Assembly: GCA_002083595.1 (NCBI GenBank)
Contig: MSXT01000023.1
Span: 43,859 to 62,517 of the forward strand
Direction of reading: 5' to 3'
From: Proteobacteria bacterium ST_bin16
GTDB taxonomy: Bacteria; Pseudomonadota; Gammaproteobacteria; Burkholderiales; Nitrosomonadaceae
DNA: 18,659 bases
Below are positions 1-8,175 of this stretch, one piece after another. How positions within the stretch are numbered: the first letter of the stretch is position 1; each line of letters starts with the position of its first letter. The notes beneath the pieces are model-generated. The model was not told the DNA's origin. It made no database searches and saw only the letters and a list, made by a program, of their open reading frames with translations. The position numbers were made by a program, and so were the translations under genes.

Positions 1-54
1 CGCAACGAAGCAATTCGCTCGTGCAGTCAATTAATCAGCGCTTCCCTAGCCAAG

Positions 55-1278
55 CTATTTGGCGATGGTGATACTCGGCACACCGACGCGCGGGATGTCG
101 GTGACGGTCATTTGAAACAGCAGGAATAATAACTGAAAGGCGTCGCGGTTCCAGCGCGCGTAAGGTCCCGTGGTATTCACCGCGTAGTAGCGGCCATCCC
201 AGCGGATGGAAAGATCGACATCCCGTGGGCGCCAATCGGAAACGGTGAATTCCATGGTCAGATCGGGATTTTCGTTATTGAGGATCGGTGGCGTTCTGGG
301 ATCTTTCTCGACGTGATAGCCGCGCTCTTCGCCGAGCGCTTTGCCGAGAAAACCGAGTATCGAGTGGAAGCTTCTGAGCCGGAACACGCCGCTCATCGCC
401 CAATCCCCGCCATAATGTCCGGTGCGGATATCAAACGCGATGTCGCTGCTATTACCGTCCCCCACATGCTGGCGCAAGGTTTCGCGTTCTTCATCGGACA
501 AGATATTGGGGTCGTAGTTGGTGATCAGAATCGGTCCGGCGATGTATTTCTTCAGCGTGTAGGTATTGTCTTGCGGATTGTAGCGCACGCTGAATTCCTT
601 TTGCAGCGACTGAAAACCATCCGCCGTGATGGCGCTGGCCGGGATATGCCAGGTATTGATCAGCGCCAAAGGCTCGGCGTACAACTGGTTATGATCTTGA
701 ATCGACGACAAGTGCAGCACCACGCGGCGGAACATTTCATAACCGGCTTTATCCGCCGGGCTATTGCGATACACGCCATTGTACTGATTCGTTTGCAGCA
801 TGCGAACTTCCTGCGCCATCATGCGCAGCAGCAGATCGACGTCGAAGCGCTGGCGCAACAACAATGTCAGCTTGTTTTGCGGAAACGGTGTCAGCAGCCG
901 CTTGGTGAATTCTTCCCCTTCAATCGGCACGATGCTGATGGTCGGGCTTTCCGCCATGCCGCCACCGAAAACCGGCGATATCACGGCACCGGCCAGCCCG
1001 CCCGGCGATGGCGTGGCGCCCGCACTTGCTTGGAAATTGAAAGTTGCGGCGATGTTGGATACACCGGTGAAATGAATCGGCTGACGGTGATGTGCGCGCA
1101 CGATATTAATCAGCAACTGCTGCGACACCGCATCGGTAACAGCATCGTCATACGCCAGCACGGCCCGGTTCAGCGCCATCGGCGAAAAGCAACCGGTAAG
1201 AATGATCAGGATAAACAGCCATGACAACAGTCGCAGCAAACGGTTTTGCCGAGTTGGTCGCACGTTCTTATATTTCAC
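55..1278 (-). CDS. Putative lipoprotein of unknown function
   Basis: A 407-residue protein that I cannot assign to a family. The N-terminus has basic residues, a hydrophobic stretch (about residues 14-27) and a lipobox ending LTGC, with Cys30 as the expected lipidated residue. It should therefore be exported and anchored in a membrane by signal peptidase II processing. The mature part shows no catalytic motif I recognise. A Gly/Pro/Ala-rich stretch at about residues 84-105 may be a loop. The start codon is GTG; a nearby ATG pair is out of frame and stops at once. The gene begins 15 bp after the CPBP-family gene on the same strand, so the two are probably cotranscribed. The first 54 bases of the window, downstream of its stop, hold nothing I can identify. 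Confidence 0.8.
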   Translation of the reverse strand: MKYKNVRPTRQNRLLRLLSWLFILIILTGCFSPMALNRAVLAYDDAVTDAVSQQLLINIVRAHHRQPIHFTGVSNIAATFNFQASAGATPSPGGLAGAVISPVFGGGMAESPTISIVPIEGEEFTKRLLTPFPQNKLTLLLRQRFDVDLLLRMMAQEVRMLQTNQYNGVYRNSPADKAGYEMFRRVVLHLSSIQDHNQLYAEPLALINTWHIPASAITADGFQSLQKEFSVRYNPQDNTYTLKKYIAGPILITNYDPNILSDEERETLRQHVGDGNSSDIAFDIRTGHYGGDWAMSGVFRLRSFHSILGFLGKALGEERGYHVEKDPRTPPILNNENPDLTMEFTVSDWRPRDVDLSIRWDGRYYAVNTTGPYARWNRDAFQLLFLLFQMTVTDIPRVGVPSITIAK

Positions 1279-1293
1279 TCATCATCTCACTAT

Positions 1294-2103
1294 CTAAAAT
1301 AGGCCTTTTCGATACAACGCGCACAGATCCATAGTCAGCGCGACACTGCAGTGAATCATAACACCCAGCCAGATACTTTTGCTCTTTAAGCTCAGGAATC
1401 CTAAGACAACACCCGCGATGATCGCGGCGATCGTTTCCGGCATCGGTTTGCCGAAATGAATCATGCAATACGGGATCACCATGACGAAAATGGCGTAAAA
1501 CCCGAAACGCTGCTTGGTGCCGTGCAGCATAAAACCACGGAAGAAGAATTCCAATGCGAGAAATTGCAGGAAATACACGATTTCCCAGAGAAAGAAATTG
1601 GGGAACAGGCTTTCATTTCGAGCCACGTTATAAAACGGATAGCGTTCGAGGAAGCTCTCACTGCCGGAAAAGTAAAATACCAGCGGCATCATGATCGCCA
1701 GCATACCGAGATACAGCGGATAGCCTTGACTGGCGTTCTTCAACTGCAATCCGTACTCCGTCAGGCTTTCCTTGAAAACAAACAGAATGATGCCCGCCGG
1801 GAAAACGAAGTAAAAGAAAATGATGACCGCTGCCCAGTAAAGCAACTGGTGCAATTGCGCATTGGCATGCTGGAAAAGGAGATGATTGGCTAGCTGCGCC
1901 AACCCGGTCAGATTCAAATCGCGCAAAAAGGCAACCGGAAAGTGCGCATTGTCCAGATAGTATGTGCACGTGAGGGACAAAGCGACGACCAGACATACCA
2001 GCACTACTTTCACATCGAGCTGACTGATGTTTTCCTGCAATGACCGTAACGAACTGGCTTCCGACTTCAGAAACACAAAAGAAAAAAGTTTTTTATTGAT
2101 CAT
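1294..2103 (-). CDS. CPBP-family intramembrane protease-like protein
   Basis: A multi-pass membrane protein of 269 residues if it starts at the ATG at 2103. A TTG at 2121 would add six residues but has no better ribosome site. The C-terminal half carries the three motifs of the CPBP/Rce1 (ABI, CAAX protease-like) family in order: LEFFFRG, then YCMIH, then MIHCSVALTMD near the end. Family members are membrane-embedded glutamate-type proteases or inactive relatives, often linked to bacteriocin maturation or immunity. Here the first Glu of the usual EExxxR motif is Leu, so activity is uncertain. At least five or six hydrophobic segments are visible. It lies just upstream of the lipoprotein gene, probably in one transcript. 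The family call is sound; a substrate cannot be proposed. Confidence 0.8.
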   Translation of the reverse strand: MINKKLFSFVFLKSEASSLRSLQENISQLDVKVVLVCLVVALSLTCTYYLDNAHFPVAFLRDLNLTGLAQLANHLLFQHANAQLHQLLYWAAVIIFFYFVFPAGIILFVFKESLTEYGLQLKNASQGYPLYLGMLAIMMPLVFYFSGSESFLERYPFYNVARNESLFPNFFLWEIVYFLQFLALEFFFRGFMLHGTKQRFGFYAIFVMVIPYCMIHFGKPMPETIAAIIAGVVLGFLSLKSKSIWLGVMIHCSVALTMDLCALYRKGLF

Positions 2104-2170
2104 CTTTAATCTATAAACCAAGGAAATAAACCGGAAATAACGCTCAGCACTTGCTCACCCGAGAAACTGA

Positions 2171-2203
2171 AAAACTGCCAAAAGCTTTACCTGGCTTAGT
2201 TTT
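2171..2203 (-). terminator. Possible terminator downstream of dnaB
   Basis: An imperfect inverted repeat, AAAACTGCCA (2171-2180) against TGGCttAGTTTT (2192-2203), sits about 110 bp beyond the dnaB stop. Read on the minus strand, the stem is followed by a run of T. The GC core is only 4 bp, so this is a weak candidate. The rest of 2104-2313 shows no gene. Confidence 0.35.
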
Positions 2204-2313
2204 ACAATAGAACCGGAGTGAATTATTGGTTAATTTTATGTGAGTGCGGCTGATTAAATGCTTCACATCGATCCATCGTGAAGAATGGTTTGGAAACACG
2301 CAATAAACCCGAG

Positions 2314-3720
2314 CTAGTAATATTCCGGCCTGGCGAGGCTTTCAAAACATGTGTATTGGCCCAGGAAAGCCAAATCGACTTTGCCGATCGGGCCGTTACG
2401 CTGTTTGCCGATGATGATCTCGGCGATACCTTTGTCGGGTGAATCGGGGTTATACACTTCGTCGCGGTAAATGAACAGAATCACGTCGGCGTCTTGCTCG
2501 ATTGCGCCCGATTCACGTAGATCAGACATCACCGGGCGTTTGTTGGGGCGTTGCTCCAGGCTGCGGTTCAGCTGCGACAACGCGATCACCGGCACTTTCA
2601 GTTCCTTCGCCAGACCCTTCAATGCACGCGATATTTCCGAAATTTCCGTGGCGCGATTTTCCCCTTGACTGGCGGAAGACATCAGTTGCAAATAGTCGAC
2701 CACGATCAAACCGAGTTCGCCGTACTGACGGTATAGCCGCCGCGCGCGCGCGCGTAGTTCCAAGGCATTCAGCGCGGCGGTCTCATCAATGTAAAGCGGC
2801 GCTTCGTTCAGTTTTCCCAGCGCATGCGTGAGTTTCGGCCAATCGTCGTCGTCCAGCCGTCCGGTGCGCACTTTGTGCTGATCGAGCTTGCCGACCGACC
2901 CCAGCATCCGCATGGCCAGCTGCGCGCCGCCCATTTCCATACTGAATACCGCCACCGGCTTGTTTAATTCCAGCGCGACATTTTCAGCGATATTCAGTGA
3001 AAACGCGGTCTTACCCATCGACGGACGTCCCGCGACGATGATCAGATCGCCGGGCTGGAACCCGGAAGTCTTTTGGTCGAGATCGTGAAAACCGGAGGCG
3101 ATGCCGGTGACGTTACTGGGATTATCCTGGCTGTAGAGTAGCTCGATCCGCTCCACTACTTGCTTCAACAGCGGCTGAATGCCGACGAAACCCTCCTTGC
3201 CGCGCGCACCTTCTTCGGCAATTTCAAACACCTTGGCTTCCGCTTCGTCGAGTAAGTCCGCCGCGGAACGCCCCGCCGGGTTGTACGCGGAATCGGTGAT
3301 CTGCACCCCGACTTGCGCCAGGTAGCGCATGATGGACCGTTCCCGGACGATTTCGGCGTAGCGCTTGATATTCGCCGCCGATGGTGTGTTTTGCACGATG
3401 GTGCCGATGTACGCGAGACCACCAACAGTTTGCAGCTCCGCCGATGTTTCCAGGGATTCCGCCACGGTAATGACGTCGGCCGGTTTGTTATGCTCGATCA
3501 GCTTACAAATGTGGTGATAAATCAGGCGATGATCGTGGCGGTAAAAATCGCTGTCGGTAATGATGTCGGCGACTTTTTCCCAGGCGTTATTGTCCAGCAT
3601 GAGTCCGCCCAGCACCGATTGCTCGCTTTCTATCGAATGCGGCGGTGTTTTATAGGGATCGAGAAACTGCTCTTGATGAAGACTGATCGGTGATTGTGCC
3701 ATAGGATCCGGAAACACCAT
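2314..3720 (-). CDS. dnaB: Replicative DNA helicase DnaB
   Basis: The ring-shaped helicase that unwinds DNA at the replication fork and works with primase. The N-terminal helical domain covers about residues 25-130, followed by a linker and the RecA-like domain. Visible motifs are Walker A GRPSMGKT (231-238), Walker B in LIVVDYLQL (338-346), LSQLNR (381-386), DLRESGAIEQDAD (400-412) and KQRNGPIG (439-446). The length of 468 is normal for the family and no intein is present. Two starts are possible: the ATG at 3720 (used here) or the ATG at 3702, which gives MAQSPIS and has a weak GGA upstream. The ATG at 3720 has no visible ribosome site, so 3702 may be the real one. It lies downstream of rplI, as in many proteobacteria, but a strong terminator lies between them. 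Confidence 0.98.
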   Translation of the reverse strand: MVFPDPMAQSPISLHQEQFLDPYKTPPHSIESEQSVLGGLMLDNNAWEKVADIITDSDFYRHDHRLIYHHICKLIEHNKPADVITVAESLETSAELQTVGGLAYIGTIVQNTPSAANIKRYAEIVRERSIMRYLAQVGVQITDSAYNPAGRSAADLLDEAEAKVFEIAEEGARGKEGFVGIQPLLKQVVERIELLYSQDNPSNVTGIASGFHDLDQKTSGFQPGDLIIVAGRPSMGKTAFSLNIAENVALELNKPVAVFSMEMGGAQLAMRMLGSVGKLDQHKVRTGRLDDDDWPKLTHALGKLNEAPLYIDETAALNALELRARARRLYRQYGELGLIVVDYLQLMSSASQGENRATEISEISRALKGLAKELKVPVIALSQLNRSLEQRPNKRPVMSDLRESGAIEQDADVILFIYRDEVYNPDSPDKGIAEIIIGKQRNGPIGKVDLAFLGQYTCFESLARPEYY

Positions 3721-3761
3721 TGAAGGAGTATTGATTTTATCACTTGCTGACCGGCAAATGA

Positions 3762-3787
3762 AAAAGGACTACCGAAATAGTCCTTTT
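3762..3787 (-). terminator. Rho-independent terminator of the rpsF-rplI operon
   Basis: A perfect 10-bp inverted repeat, AAAAGGACTA (3762-3771) and TAGTCCTTTT (3778-3787), with a 6-base loop. On the minus strand it ends in a T run, and it lies about 28 bp past the rplI stop. The flanking A and T runs on both sides mean it could also work in the other direction. Confidence 0.85.
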
Positions 3788-3815
3788 AAAAATGTAACCA
3801 CCTGAAAACAGGGTA

Positions 3816-4271
3816 TTACATTGCTGCTTCACCCAATACCGATACGGTGATATTGGCGGTCACATCGCTATTCAGCGCAATGGTCAACGGATAATCGCCA
3901 ACCTGTTTCAATTGGCCATTAGGCATGCGGATCATGGCGCGCTCCACGGTAAAGCCGAGTGCGGCAAGCGCTTCGGCGATATTGGCATTGGTTACCGAGC
4001 CGAACAATTTTCCATCGCTGCCGGCTTTTTGCGTAATTTGCACCAGCAATCCTTCGAGTTTCACAGCAACCGCTTGCGCTGCTGCCAAAATAGCTGCTTG
4101 TTTTTTCTCCAGTTCCGCACGTTTCGATTGGAACTCTGCAATGGATTGCTCGGTTGCACGTCTTGCCTTGCCTTGCGGAATCAGATAATTCCGTGCAAAA
4201 CCGCTTTTGACGTTCACAACATCACCCAATTGCCCTAAATTCGTAATTTTTTCCATCAAAATAATTTGCAT
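3816..4271 (-). CDS. rplI: 50S ribosomal protein bL9
   Basis: Large-subunit protein bL9, which binds 23S rRNA and reaches out from the L1 stalk region. The N-terminal globular domain has the family signature (GxVVNVKSGFARNYLIPQGKA, about residues 16-37). It is followed by the long connecting helix rich in Ala, Glu and Lys, and a C-terminal domain containing GSDGKLFGSVT. The length of 151 is typical. A GGAG ribosome site 9 bases before the ATG overlaps the stop region of rpsR, and only 12 bp separate the genes, so they are translated from one mRNA. Confidence 0.98.
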   Translation of the reverse strand: MQIILMEKITNLGQLGDVVNVKSGFARNYLIPQGKARRATEQSIAEFQSKRAELEKKQAAILAAAQAVAVKLEGLLVQITQKAGSDGKLFGSVTNANIAEALAALGFTVERAMIRMPNGQLKQVGDYPLTIALNSDVTANITVSVLGEAAM

Positions 4272-4283
4272 CGTAATTACTCC

Positions 4284-4568
4284 TTAGTGACGATCGGTGT
4301 AAGGCAATAACGCCAGAAAACGCGCATGCTCTATCGCGGTGCTCAGCTGACGCTGGTAGAAGGAAGTCGTGCCGGTAATACGCGCCGGGATGATCTTGCC
4401 ATTTTCACTGACAAAATCCTTCAGGATTTCAATGTCTTTATAGTCCACATGCTTGATGCCTTCCGCGGTGAAACGGCAGAATTTTTTGCGTTTGAATAAC
4501 GGGCGGTTGGCTTTCTTTTCTCTTTCTTTATCTTTGCTGTCTTTGCGTCTACTGGTAAAACGTGCCAT
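4284..4568 (-). CDS. rpsR: 30S ribosomal protein bS18
   Basis: Small-subunit protein bS18, which pairs with bS6 on the platform of the 30S subunit. It is a 94-residue protein with a very basic N-terminal tail (RRKDSKDKEREKKANRP), then the conserved core KFCRFTAEGIKHVDYKD and the C-terminal ITGTTSFYQRQLSTAIEHARFL. An AGGAA ribosome site lies upstream of the ATG. It is the third gene of the rpsF-priB-rpsR-rplI operon, 19 bp after priB. Confidence 0.98.
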   Translation of the reverse strand: MARFTSRRKDSKDKEREKKANRPLFKRKKFCRFTAEGIKHVDYKDIEILKDFVSENGKIIPARITGTTSFYQRQLSTAIEHARFLALLPYTDRH

Positions 4569-4587
4569 GTTAATTCCTGTTTTCTGA

Positions 4588-4890
4588 TTAAATAAGTTCG
4601 ATATGCTCCGCGTGCAAAACCAATTGTTGGCTCATGTAACTCTTTCTGTTGAGAAATCCGCTCAGTTTGACCATGCTGTCAAGCTTAAACCCGGCGATCG
4701 TCAGAGCTAATTGGCCCAATGCAACAGCCAGAATATCCAATATTATTTGCCGAACTACACCTGCTTCCTTTTGCTTCGACACATGATTGATCGTAAATTC
4801 AATCACGGCCACACCAGCCGGTGTGTAGCGTAAAACGCCCAGTTTGACAATTTTTCCACAAATGATGGTGCGATTACATTCCAATTGCAA
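4588..4890 (-). CDS. priB: Primosomal replication protein N (PriB)
   Basis: A small OB-fold single-stranded-DNA-binding protein that helps PriA and DnaT-type factors restart stalled replication forks. The 100-residue sequence shows the family pattern RYTPAGVAVIEFTINHVSKQ..AG near the N-terminus and ends in LVLHAEHIELI, close to the end of E. coli PriB. The reading frame has no ATG near its 5' end. The best start is TTG at 4890, with a second TTG at 4884, and no clear ribosome site. It begins 5 bp after the rpsF stop, so translation probably relies on coupling to rpsF. Its position between rpsF and rpsR is conserved and supports the call. Confidence 0.93.
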   Translation of the reverse strand: MQLECNRTIICGKIVKLGVLRYTPAGVAVIEFTINHVSKQKEAGVVRQIILDILAVALGQLALTIAGFKLDSMVKLSGFLNRKSYMSQQLVLHAEHIELI

Positions 4891-4895
4891 TGCGT

Positions 4896-5309
4896 TTACG
4901 CAGGGGTGCTGGATTCATCCGGCACGTCATCGGTTTCCAGTTCGTCAGCCACCGCTTCGGCAGTACTCAAACCTGCGGCGCGCGATCTTTCCTCTTGACG
5001 CATCATCGCCGATGGTTCCGTGATAGGGCCGTCGACCTTAATGGTTAAATGCCGCAGCACGGCGTCGCTGAATTTGAATGCATGATCCAAGTCATCCAGC
5101 GCTTCTTGATTGCATTCGATATTCATCAGCACATAGTGCGCTTTGTGAACTTTCTGAATCAGATAGGCAAGCTGACGGCGCCCCCAATCTTCCACGCGAT
5201 GAACCTTGCCATCTTTTGCGGTTACAATGCCGCGGTAGCGTTCGATCATTGCAGGGACTTGTTCACTTTGATCAGGATGAACAATAAAAACGATCTCGTA
5301 ATGTCGCAT
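4896..5309 (-). CDS. rpsF: 30S ribosomal protein bS6
   Basis: Small-subunit protein bS6, partner of bS18. The reading frame extends up to 5357, but the start at 5309 (MRHYEIVFIVHPDQ) matches the family N-terminus and has AAGGAAA placed well upstream, which gives 137 residues. Core motifs EDWGRRQLAYLIQK and HYVLMNIEC are clear. The C-terminus has an acidic tail of about 35 residues (ELETDDVPDE), as in other bS6 proteins with long tails. It is the first gene of the operon, behind the promoter at 5374-5402. Confidence 0.98.
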   Translation of the reverse strand: MRHYEIVFIVHPDQSEQVPAMIERYRGIVTAKDGKVHRVEDWGRRQLAYLIQKVHKAHYVLMNIECNQEALDDLDHAFKFSDAVLRHLTIKVDGPITEPSAMMRQEERSRAAGLSTAEAVADELETDDVPDESSTPA

Positions 5310-5329
5310 AATTTCCTTTTGGGTAAAGC

Positions 5330-5353
5330 CTCCCACGACTTTCATGTGGTGAG
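5330..5353 (-). promoter_or_regulatory. Hairpin in the rpsF mRNA leader
   Basis: In the predicted rpsF leader, CTCaCCAC pairs with GTGGGAG (minus-strand reading) across a 9-base loop, just before the ribosome site. Leaders of rpsF are known to bind the S6:S18 complex for autoregulation in many bacteria. Whether this hairpin matches that RNA family was not tested. Confidence 0.35.
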
Positions 5354-5373
5354 ACAAGGTTGAAAAGCCGCTA

Positions 5374-5402
5374 ATTTTACTGAATTATTAAGGCAATATC
5401 AA
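5374..5402 (-). promoter_or_regulatory. Promoter of the rpsF operon
   Basis: On the minus strand, TTGATA (5397-5402) and TAAAAT (5374-5379) are separated by exactly 17 bp. Each matches five of six consensus bases of a sigma70-type promoter. Transcription would start near 5367, leaving a leader of about 58 bases before rpsF. Confidence 0.7.
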
Positions 5403-5487
5403 TTACTGTTCAAATAATTGCGATTCTATTATTCGCCTCACGGCTGAACTGGTAAAATTCACGTGCTGCGCGCAGGAATTCATCCTT

Positions 5488-5496
5488 TGCTATAAT
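5488..5496 (+). promoter_or_regulatory. Extended -10 promoter for trpGDC
   Basis: TGCTATAAT contains a perfect TATAAT (5491-5496) with the TGn extension. No good -35 box is seen at the usual distance, as is common for extended -10 promoters. The start would be near 5503, about 45 bases before the trpG ATG. The leader has no visible Trp-rich peptide or attenuator hairpin. Confidence 0.65.
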
Positions 5497-5547
5497 CTCT
5501 TCCGTCACAATTAAACGATAGTAAGTACAAACAAAGAGTTAAAACCA

Positions 5548-6114
5548 ATGCTGCTGATGATAGACAACTACGATTCCTTTACCTATAACTTGGTGCAATA
5601 TTTTTCCGAGCTGGGTGAAAAGGTTGCGGTATACCGGAACGATGAAATCACGCTGGATAAAATCGCGCAATTGAATCCCGAGCGGATCGTCATTTCTCCA
5701 GGGCCATGCACACCCAATGAAGCCGGAGTATCGTTGGCGGTAATCAATCAGTTCAGTCAAAACATTCCGGTATTGGGCGTCTGTCTGGGACATCAAAGCA
5801 TCGGGCAGGCGTTTGGCGGGCGGGTGGTTCATGCCAAACAACTGATGCATGGCAAAACATCGCCAATTTTTCATCACGACACTGGCGTTTTCCGCGGCTT
5901 GCCCAATCCATTCACCGCCACCCGTTACCATTCCTTGGTCGTTGAACGCGCAACGCTGCCGGATTGCCTTGAAATCACCGCTTGGACCGAGGACGGCGAA
6001 ATCATGGGGATCCGTCACAAAACACTCGCTATCGAGGGCATTCAATTTCATCCCGAATCCATCTTAAGCGAGCATGGACATCAAATGCTCGAGAACTTTC
6101 TCCACCGGCAATAA
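5548..6114 (+). CDS. trpG: Anthranilate/aminodeoxychorismate synthase glutaminase subunit
   Basis: The glutamine amidotransferase subunit that releases ammonia from glutamine for anthranilate synthase (TrpE partner) or 4-amino-4-deoxychorismate synthase (PabB partner). It is a class I glutaminase: nucleophile Cys79 in GVCLGHQ, and the His168/Glu170 pair in FHPES. MLLMIDNYDSFTYNLVQYF and SPGPCTP are family signatures. The length of 188 is standard. Its place just before trpD and trpC argues for the Trp role. One subunit often serves both pathways, so TrpG/PabA dual use is likely. No trpE lies upstream; the preceding gene is divergent rpsF. Confidence 0.95.
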   Translation: MLLMIDNYDSFTYNLVQYFSELGEKVAVYRNDEITLDKIAQLNPERIVISPGPCTPNEAGVSLAVINQFSQNIPVLGVCLGHQSIGQAFGGRVVHAKQLMHGKTSPIFHHDTGVFRGLPNPFTATRYHSLVVERATLPDCLEITAWTEDGEIMGIRHKTLAIEGIQFHPESILSEHGHQMLENFLHRQ

Positions 6115-6138
6115 ATCCGCTCGACTAAAGGTGATTGA

Positions 6139-7164
6139 ATGACGCCACAAGAAGCACTCCAGCGCATTACTGCGCATCAGGAAATAATGCACGATGACAT
6201 GGTTTCCTTGATGCGCCAGATCATGCAAGGAGATATCTCGCCCGTTCTTATTGCCGCGATCATCACCGGTCTCCGGGTAAAAAAAGAAACGGTCGGAGAA
6301 ATCACCGCAGCGGCGCAAGTAATGCGTGAATTTGCCAGTAAAGTCGCCATTCCCGATCACACGCATTTGGTGGATACCTGTGGTACGGGTGGAGACTCCT
6401 TGCACACATTCAATATTTCCACGGCAGCGGCATTTGTCGCCGCGGCCGCAGGCGCGCGTGTCGCCAAACATGGCGGCCGCTCGGTTTCGAGCAAATCAGG
6501 CAGCGCGGATGTGCTGGAAGCGCTCGGCGTCAATCTCAACCAAACACCGCAACAAGTTGCGCAAAGTGTCGGTGAAATCGGCGTCGGTTTCATGTTTGCG
6601 CCCAACTATCATGCAGCCATGAAACATGCTGCACCGGTCCGGCGTGAACTGGGCATCAAAACATTATTCAACATCCTCGGCCCGTTAACCAATCCCGCCA
6701 GCGCCAAAAGGCAAGTTCTAGGTGTGTTCAATGCAGATCTGGTCAAAACCCTGGCGCTTGTGCTGCAACGGTTGGGCAGCGAACATGTGCTGATCGTGCA
6801 TGGCAGCGATGGATTGGATGAAATCACCATCACAGGCGAAACAAACATCGGTGAGTTGAAGAATGGTCAAGTGAACGTGTATAACGTCAGGCCGGAAGAT
6901 TTCAATTTGAAAACATCAGCAATCGAAGCGATTCAGGTTACCGATAGCGCCGATGCCAAAACAATGTTGCTTTCGGTATTGGAAAACACCGCCGGTCCGG
7001 CGCGCGATATCGTGCTGATGAATGCCGGCGCGGCGATATATGCCGCCGGAATTGCGGACACGCTCGAACAGGGAATCAAAGCCGCGTTGCGCGCTATCGA
7101 AAGCGGCGCCGCGTTAAAGAAACTTCACGACTTGGTGGAATTCACCCACAGAAATTCTGTATAA
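6139..7164 (+). CDS. trpD: Anthranilate phosphoribosyltransferase
   Basis: Joins anthranilate to phosphoribosyl pyrophosphate, the second step of the tryptophan branch. The 341-residue protein shows the PRPP-binding motif DTCGTGGDS (79-87), the substrate-binding stretch KHGGRSVSSKSGSAD (110-124) and the later NILGPLTNP motif. The helical N-terminal dimer domain is present. AAAGGTG lies 5 bases before the ATG. It follows trpG by 24 bp and precedes trpC by 7 bp in one operon. Confidence 0.98.
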   Translation: MTPQEALQRITAHQEIMHDDMVSLMRQIMQGDISPVLIAAIITGLRVKKETVGEITAAAQVMREFASKVAIPDHTHLVDTCGTGGDSLHTFNISTAAAFVAAAAGARVAKHGGRSVSSKSGSADVLEALGVNLNQTPQQVAQSVGEIGVGFMFAPNYHAAMKHAAPVRRELGIKTLFNILGPLTNPASAKRQVLGVFNADLVKTLALVLQRLGSEHVLIVHGSDGLDEITITGETNIGELKNGQVNVYNVRPEDFNLKTSAIEAIQVTDSADAKTMLLSVLENTAGPARDIVLMNAGAAIYAAGIADTLEQGIKAALRAIESGAALKKLHDLVEFTHRNSV

Positions 7165-7171
7165 AATCACA

Positions 7172-8032
7172 ATGTCTGACATTCTAAAAAAAATCCTCGC
7201 CGTCAAAAAACAAGAAATCAGTGCTGCCAAGGCATTAAAACCTTATGCGATATTAGACCGGGAAGCCCAATCCGCCCCACCGCCGCGCGATTTTCTAGCT
7301 GCGATAACGAGCAAAATTGAAGCGGGACAACCAGCTGTCATTGCCGAAATCAAACAGGCCAGTCCCAGTAAGGGAGTATTGCGGGGCCGCTCCATCGGAG
7401 ACAATGCACCATCGTTTGAGTTTATTCCAACAGAAATAGCCCAAACGTACGCGCGACATGGCGCAGCGTGTTTATCGGTATTAACGGATCGACAATTTTT
7501 TATGGGGAGCCCCGACTACCTGCAAGCCGCGCGCGCCGCATGCCCATTGCCGGTTTTGCGCAAGGATTTTATCCTGGATGAATATCAGATCGCCGAAGCG
7601 CGTGCTATGGGTGCCGATTGTATTTTATTGATTGTGAGTGCTTTCATCATGGAGTTCGGTGCCGCATCGAATAATGCTGACAATAGTCCCCTGCAACAAA
7701 TGGTTGCACTTGAGAAATTGTCCCACTCGCTGGGCATGGCGGTCTTAGTTGAAGTACACGATGCGGCTGAGCTGCAACTGGCGTTGCAGCTGACCACCCC
7801 GCTCATCGGCATCAACAACCGTAATCTGCGGACTTTTGAAACTTCCCTCGATACAACGCTGGAGTTACTTGACCACATCCCATCCGGACGGATTGTGATT
7901 ACCGAAAGCGGCATTCATACCCCAGCGGACGTTGCACGCATGCGATCGCATCACGTCAATGCTTTCCTTGTCGGTGAAGCTTTTATGCGTGCCGAAGATC
8001 CGGGCATTGAATTAGCACGATTATTTTTCTAA
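7172..8032 (+). CDS. trpC: Indole-3-glycerol phosphate synthase
   Basis: Closes the indole ring from the CdRP intermediate. A (beta/alpha)8 barrel of 286 residues with the expected catalytic and binding residues: Glu59 and Lys61 in AEIKQASPSKG, Lys131 in RKDFI, Glu194 in LVEVHD, Asn215 in GINNRN and Glu245 in TESGI. Two loops look longer than in many homologues: about residues 71-83 (after SPSKGVL) and about 158-176 (after LLIVSAF). Neither removes a catalytic residue. It is a single-domain enzyme with no TrpF fusion and the last gene of trpGDC. Confidence 0.97.
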   Translation: MSDILKKILAVKKQEISAAKALKPYAILDREAQSAPPPRDFLAAITSKIEAGQPAVIAEIKQASPSKGVLRGRSIGDNAPSFEFIPTEIAQTYARHGAACLSVLTDRQFFMGSPDYLQAARAACPLPVLRKDFILDEYQIAEARAMGADCILLIVSAFIMEFGAASNNADNSPLQQMVALEKLSHSLGMAVLVEVHDAAELQLALQLTTPLIGINNRNLRTFETSLDTTLELLDHIPSGRIVITESGIHTPADVARMRSHHVNAFLVGEAFMRAEDPGIELARLFF

Positions 8033-8083
8033 TCCCGATGTCGCTGCCAATACGCTAGTGCCACAAGAGGCTCGCTGTTCCAA

Positions 8084-8119
8084 TTGACATTGAGGAAGGA
8101 TAGTGCATTGTTTCCTCAA
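8084..8119 (+). promoter_or_regulatory. TTGACA box and inverted repeat before the HDOD gene
   Basis: A perfect TTGACA (8084-8089) is followed by the 8-bp inverted repeat TTGAGGAA (8090-8097) and TTCCTCAA (8112-8119). No good -10 box sits at the right distance (CATTGT is the best at 16 bp). The repeat could be an operator for the next gene or a weak terminator for trpGDC, without a T run. Confidence 0.3.
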
Positions 8120-8175
8120 GATTTATCCATAGGTGTCGTAGAAAATTCCTGACGTATCACATTCAGGAGTTCGAA

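Noticed and set aside
313..1224. A 303-codon plus-strand reading frame
   Set aside because: It lies opposite the lipoprotein gene, is rich in Arg, His and Gln as antisense frames of such genes usually are, and has no ribosome site. The lipoprotein frame has a proper signal sequence.
5503..5547. A trp attenuator or leader peptide before trpG
   Set aside because: The leader is about 45 bases, with no Trp codon run and no competing hairpins.
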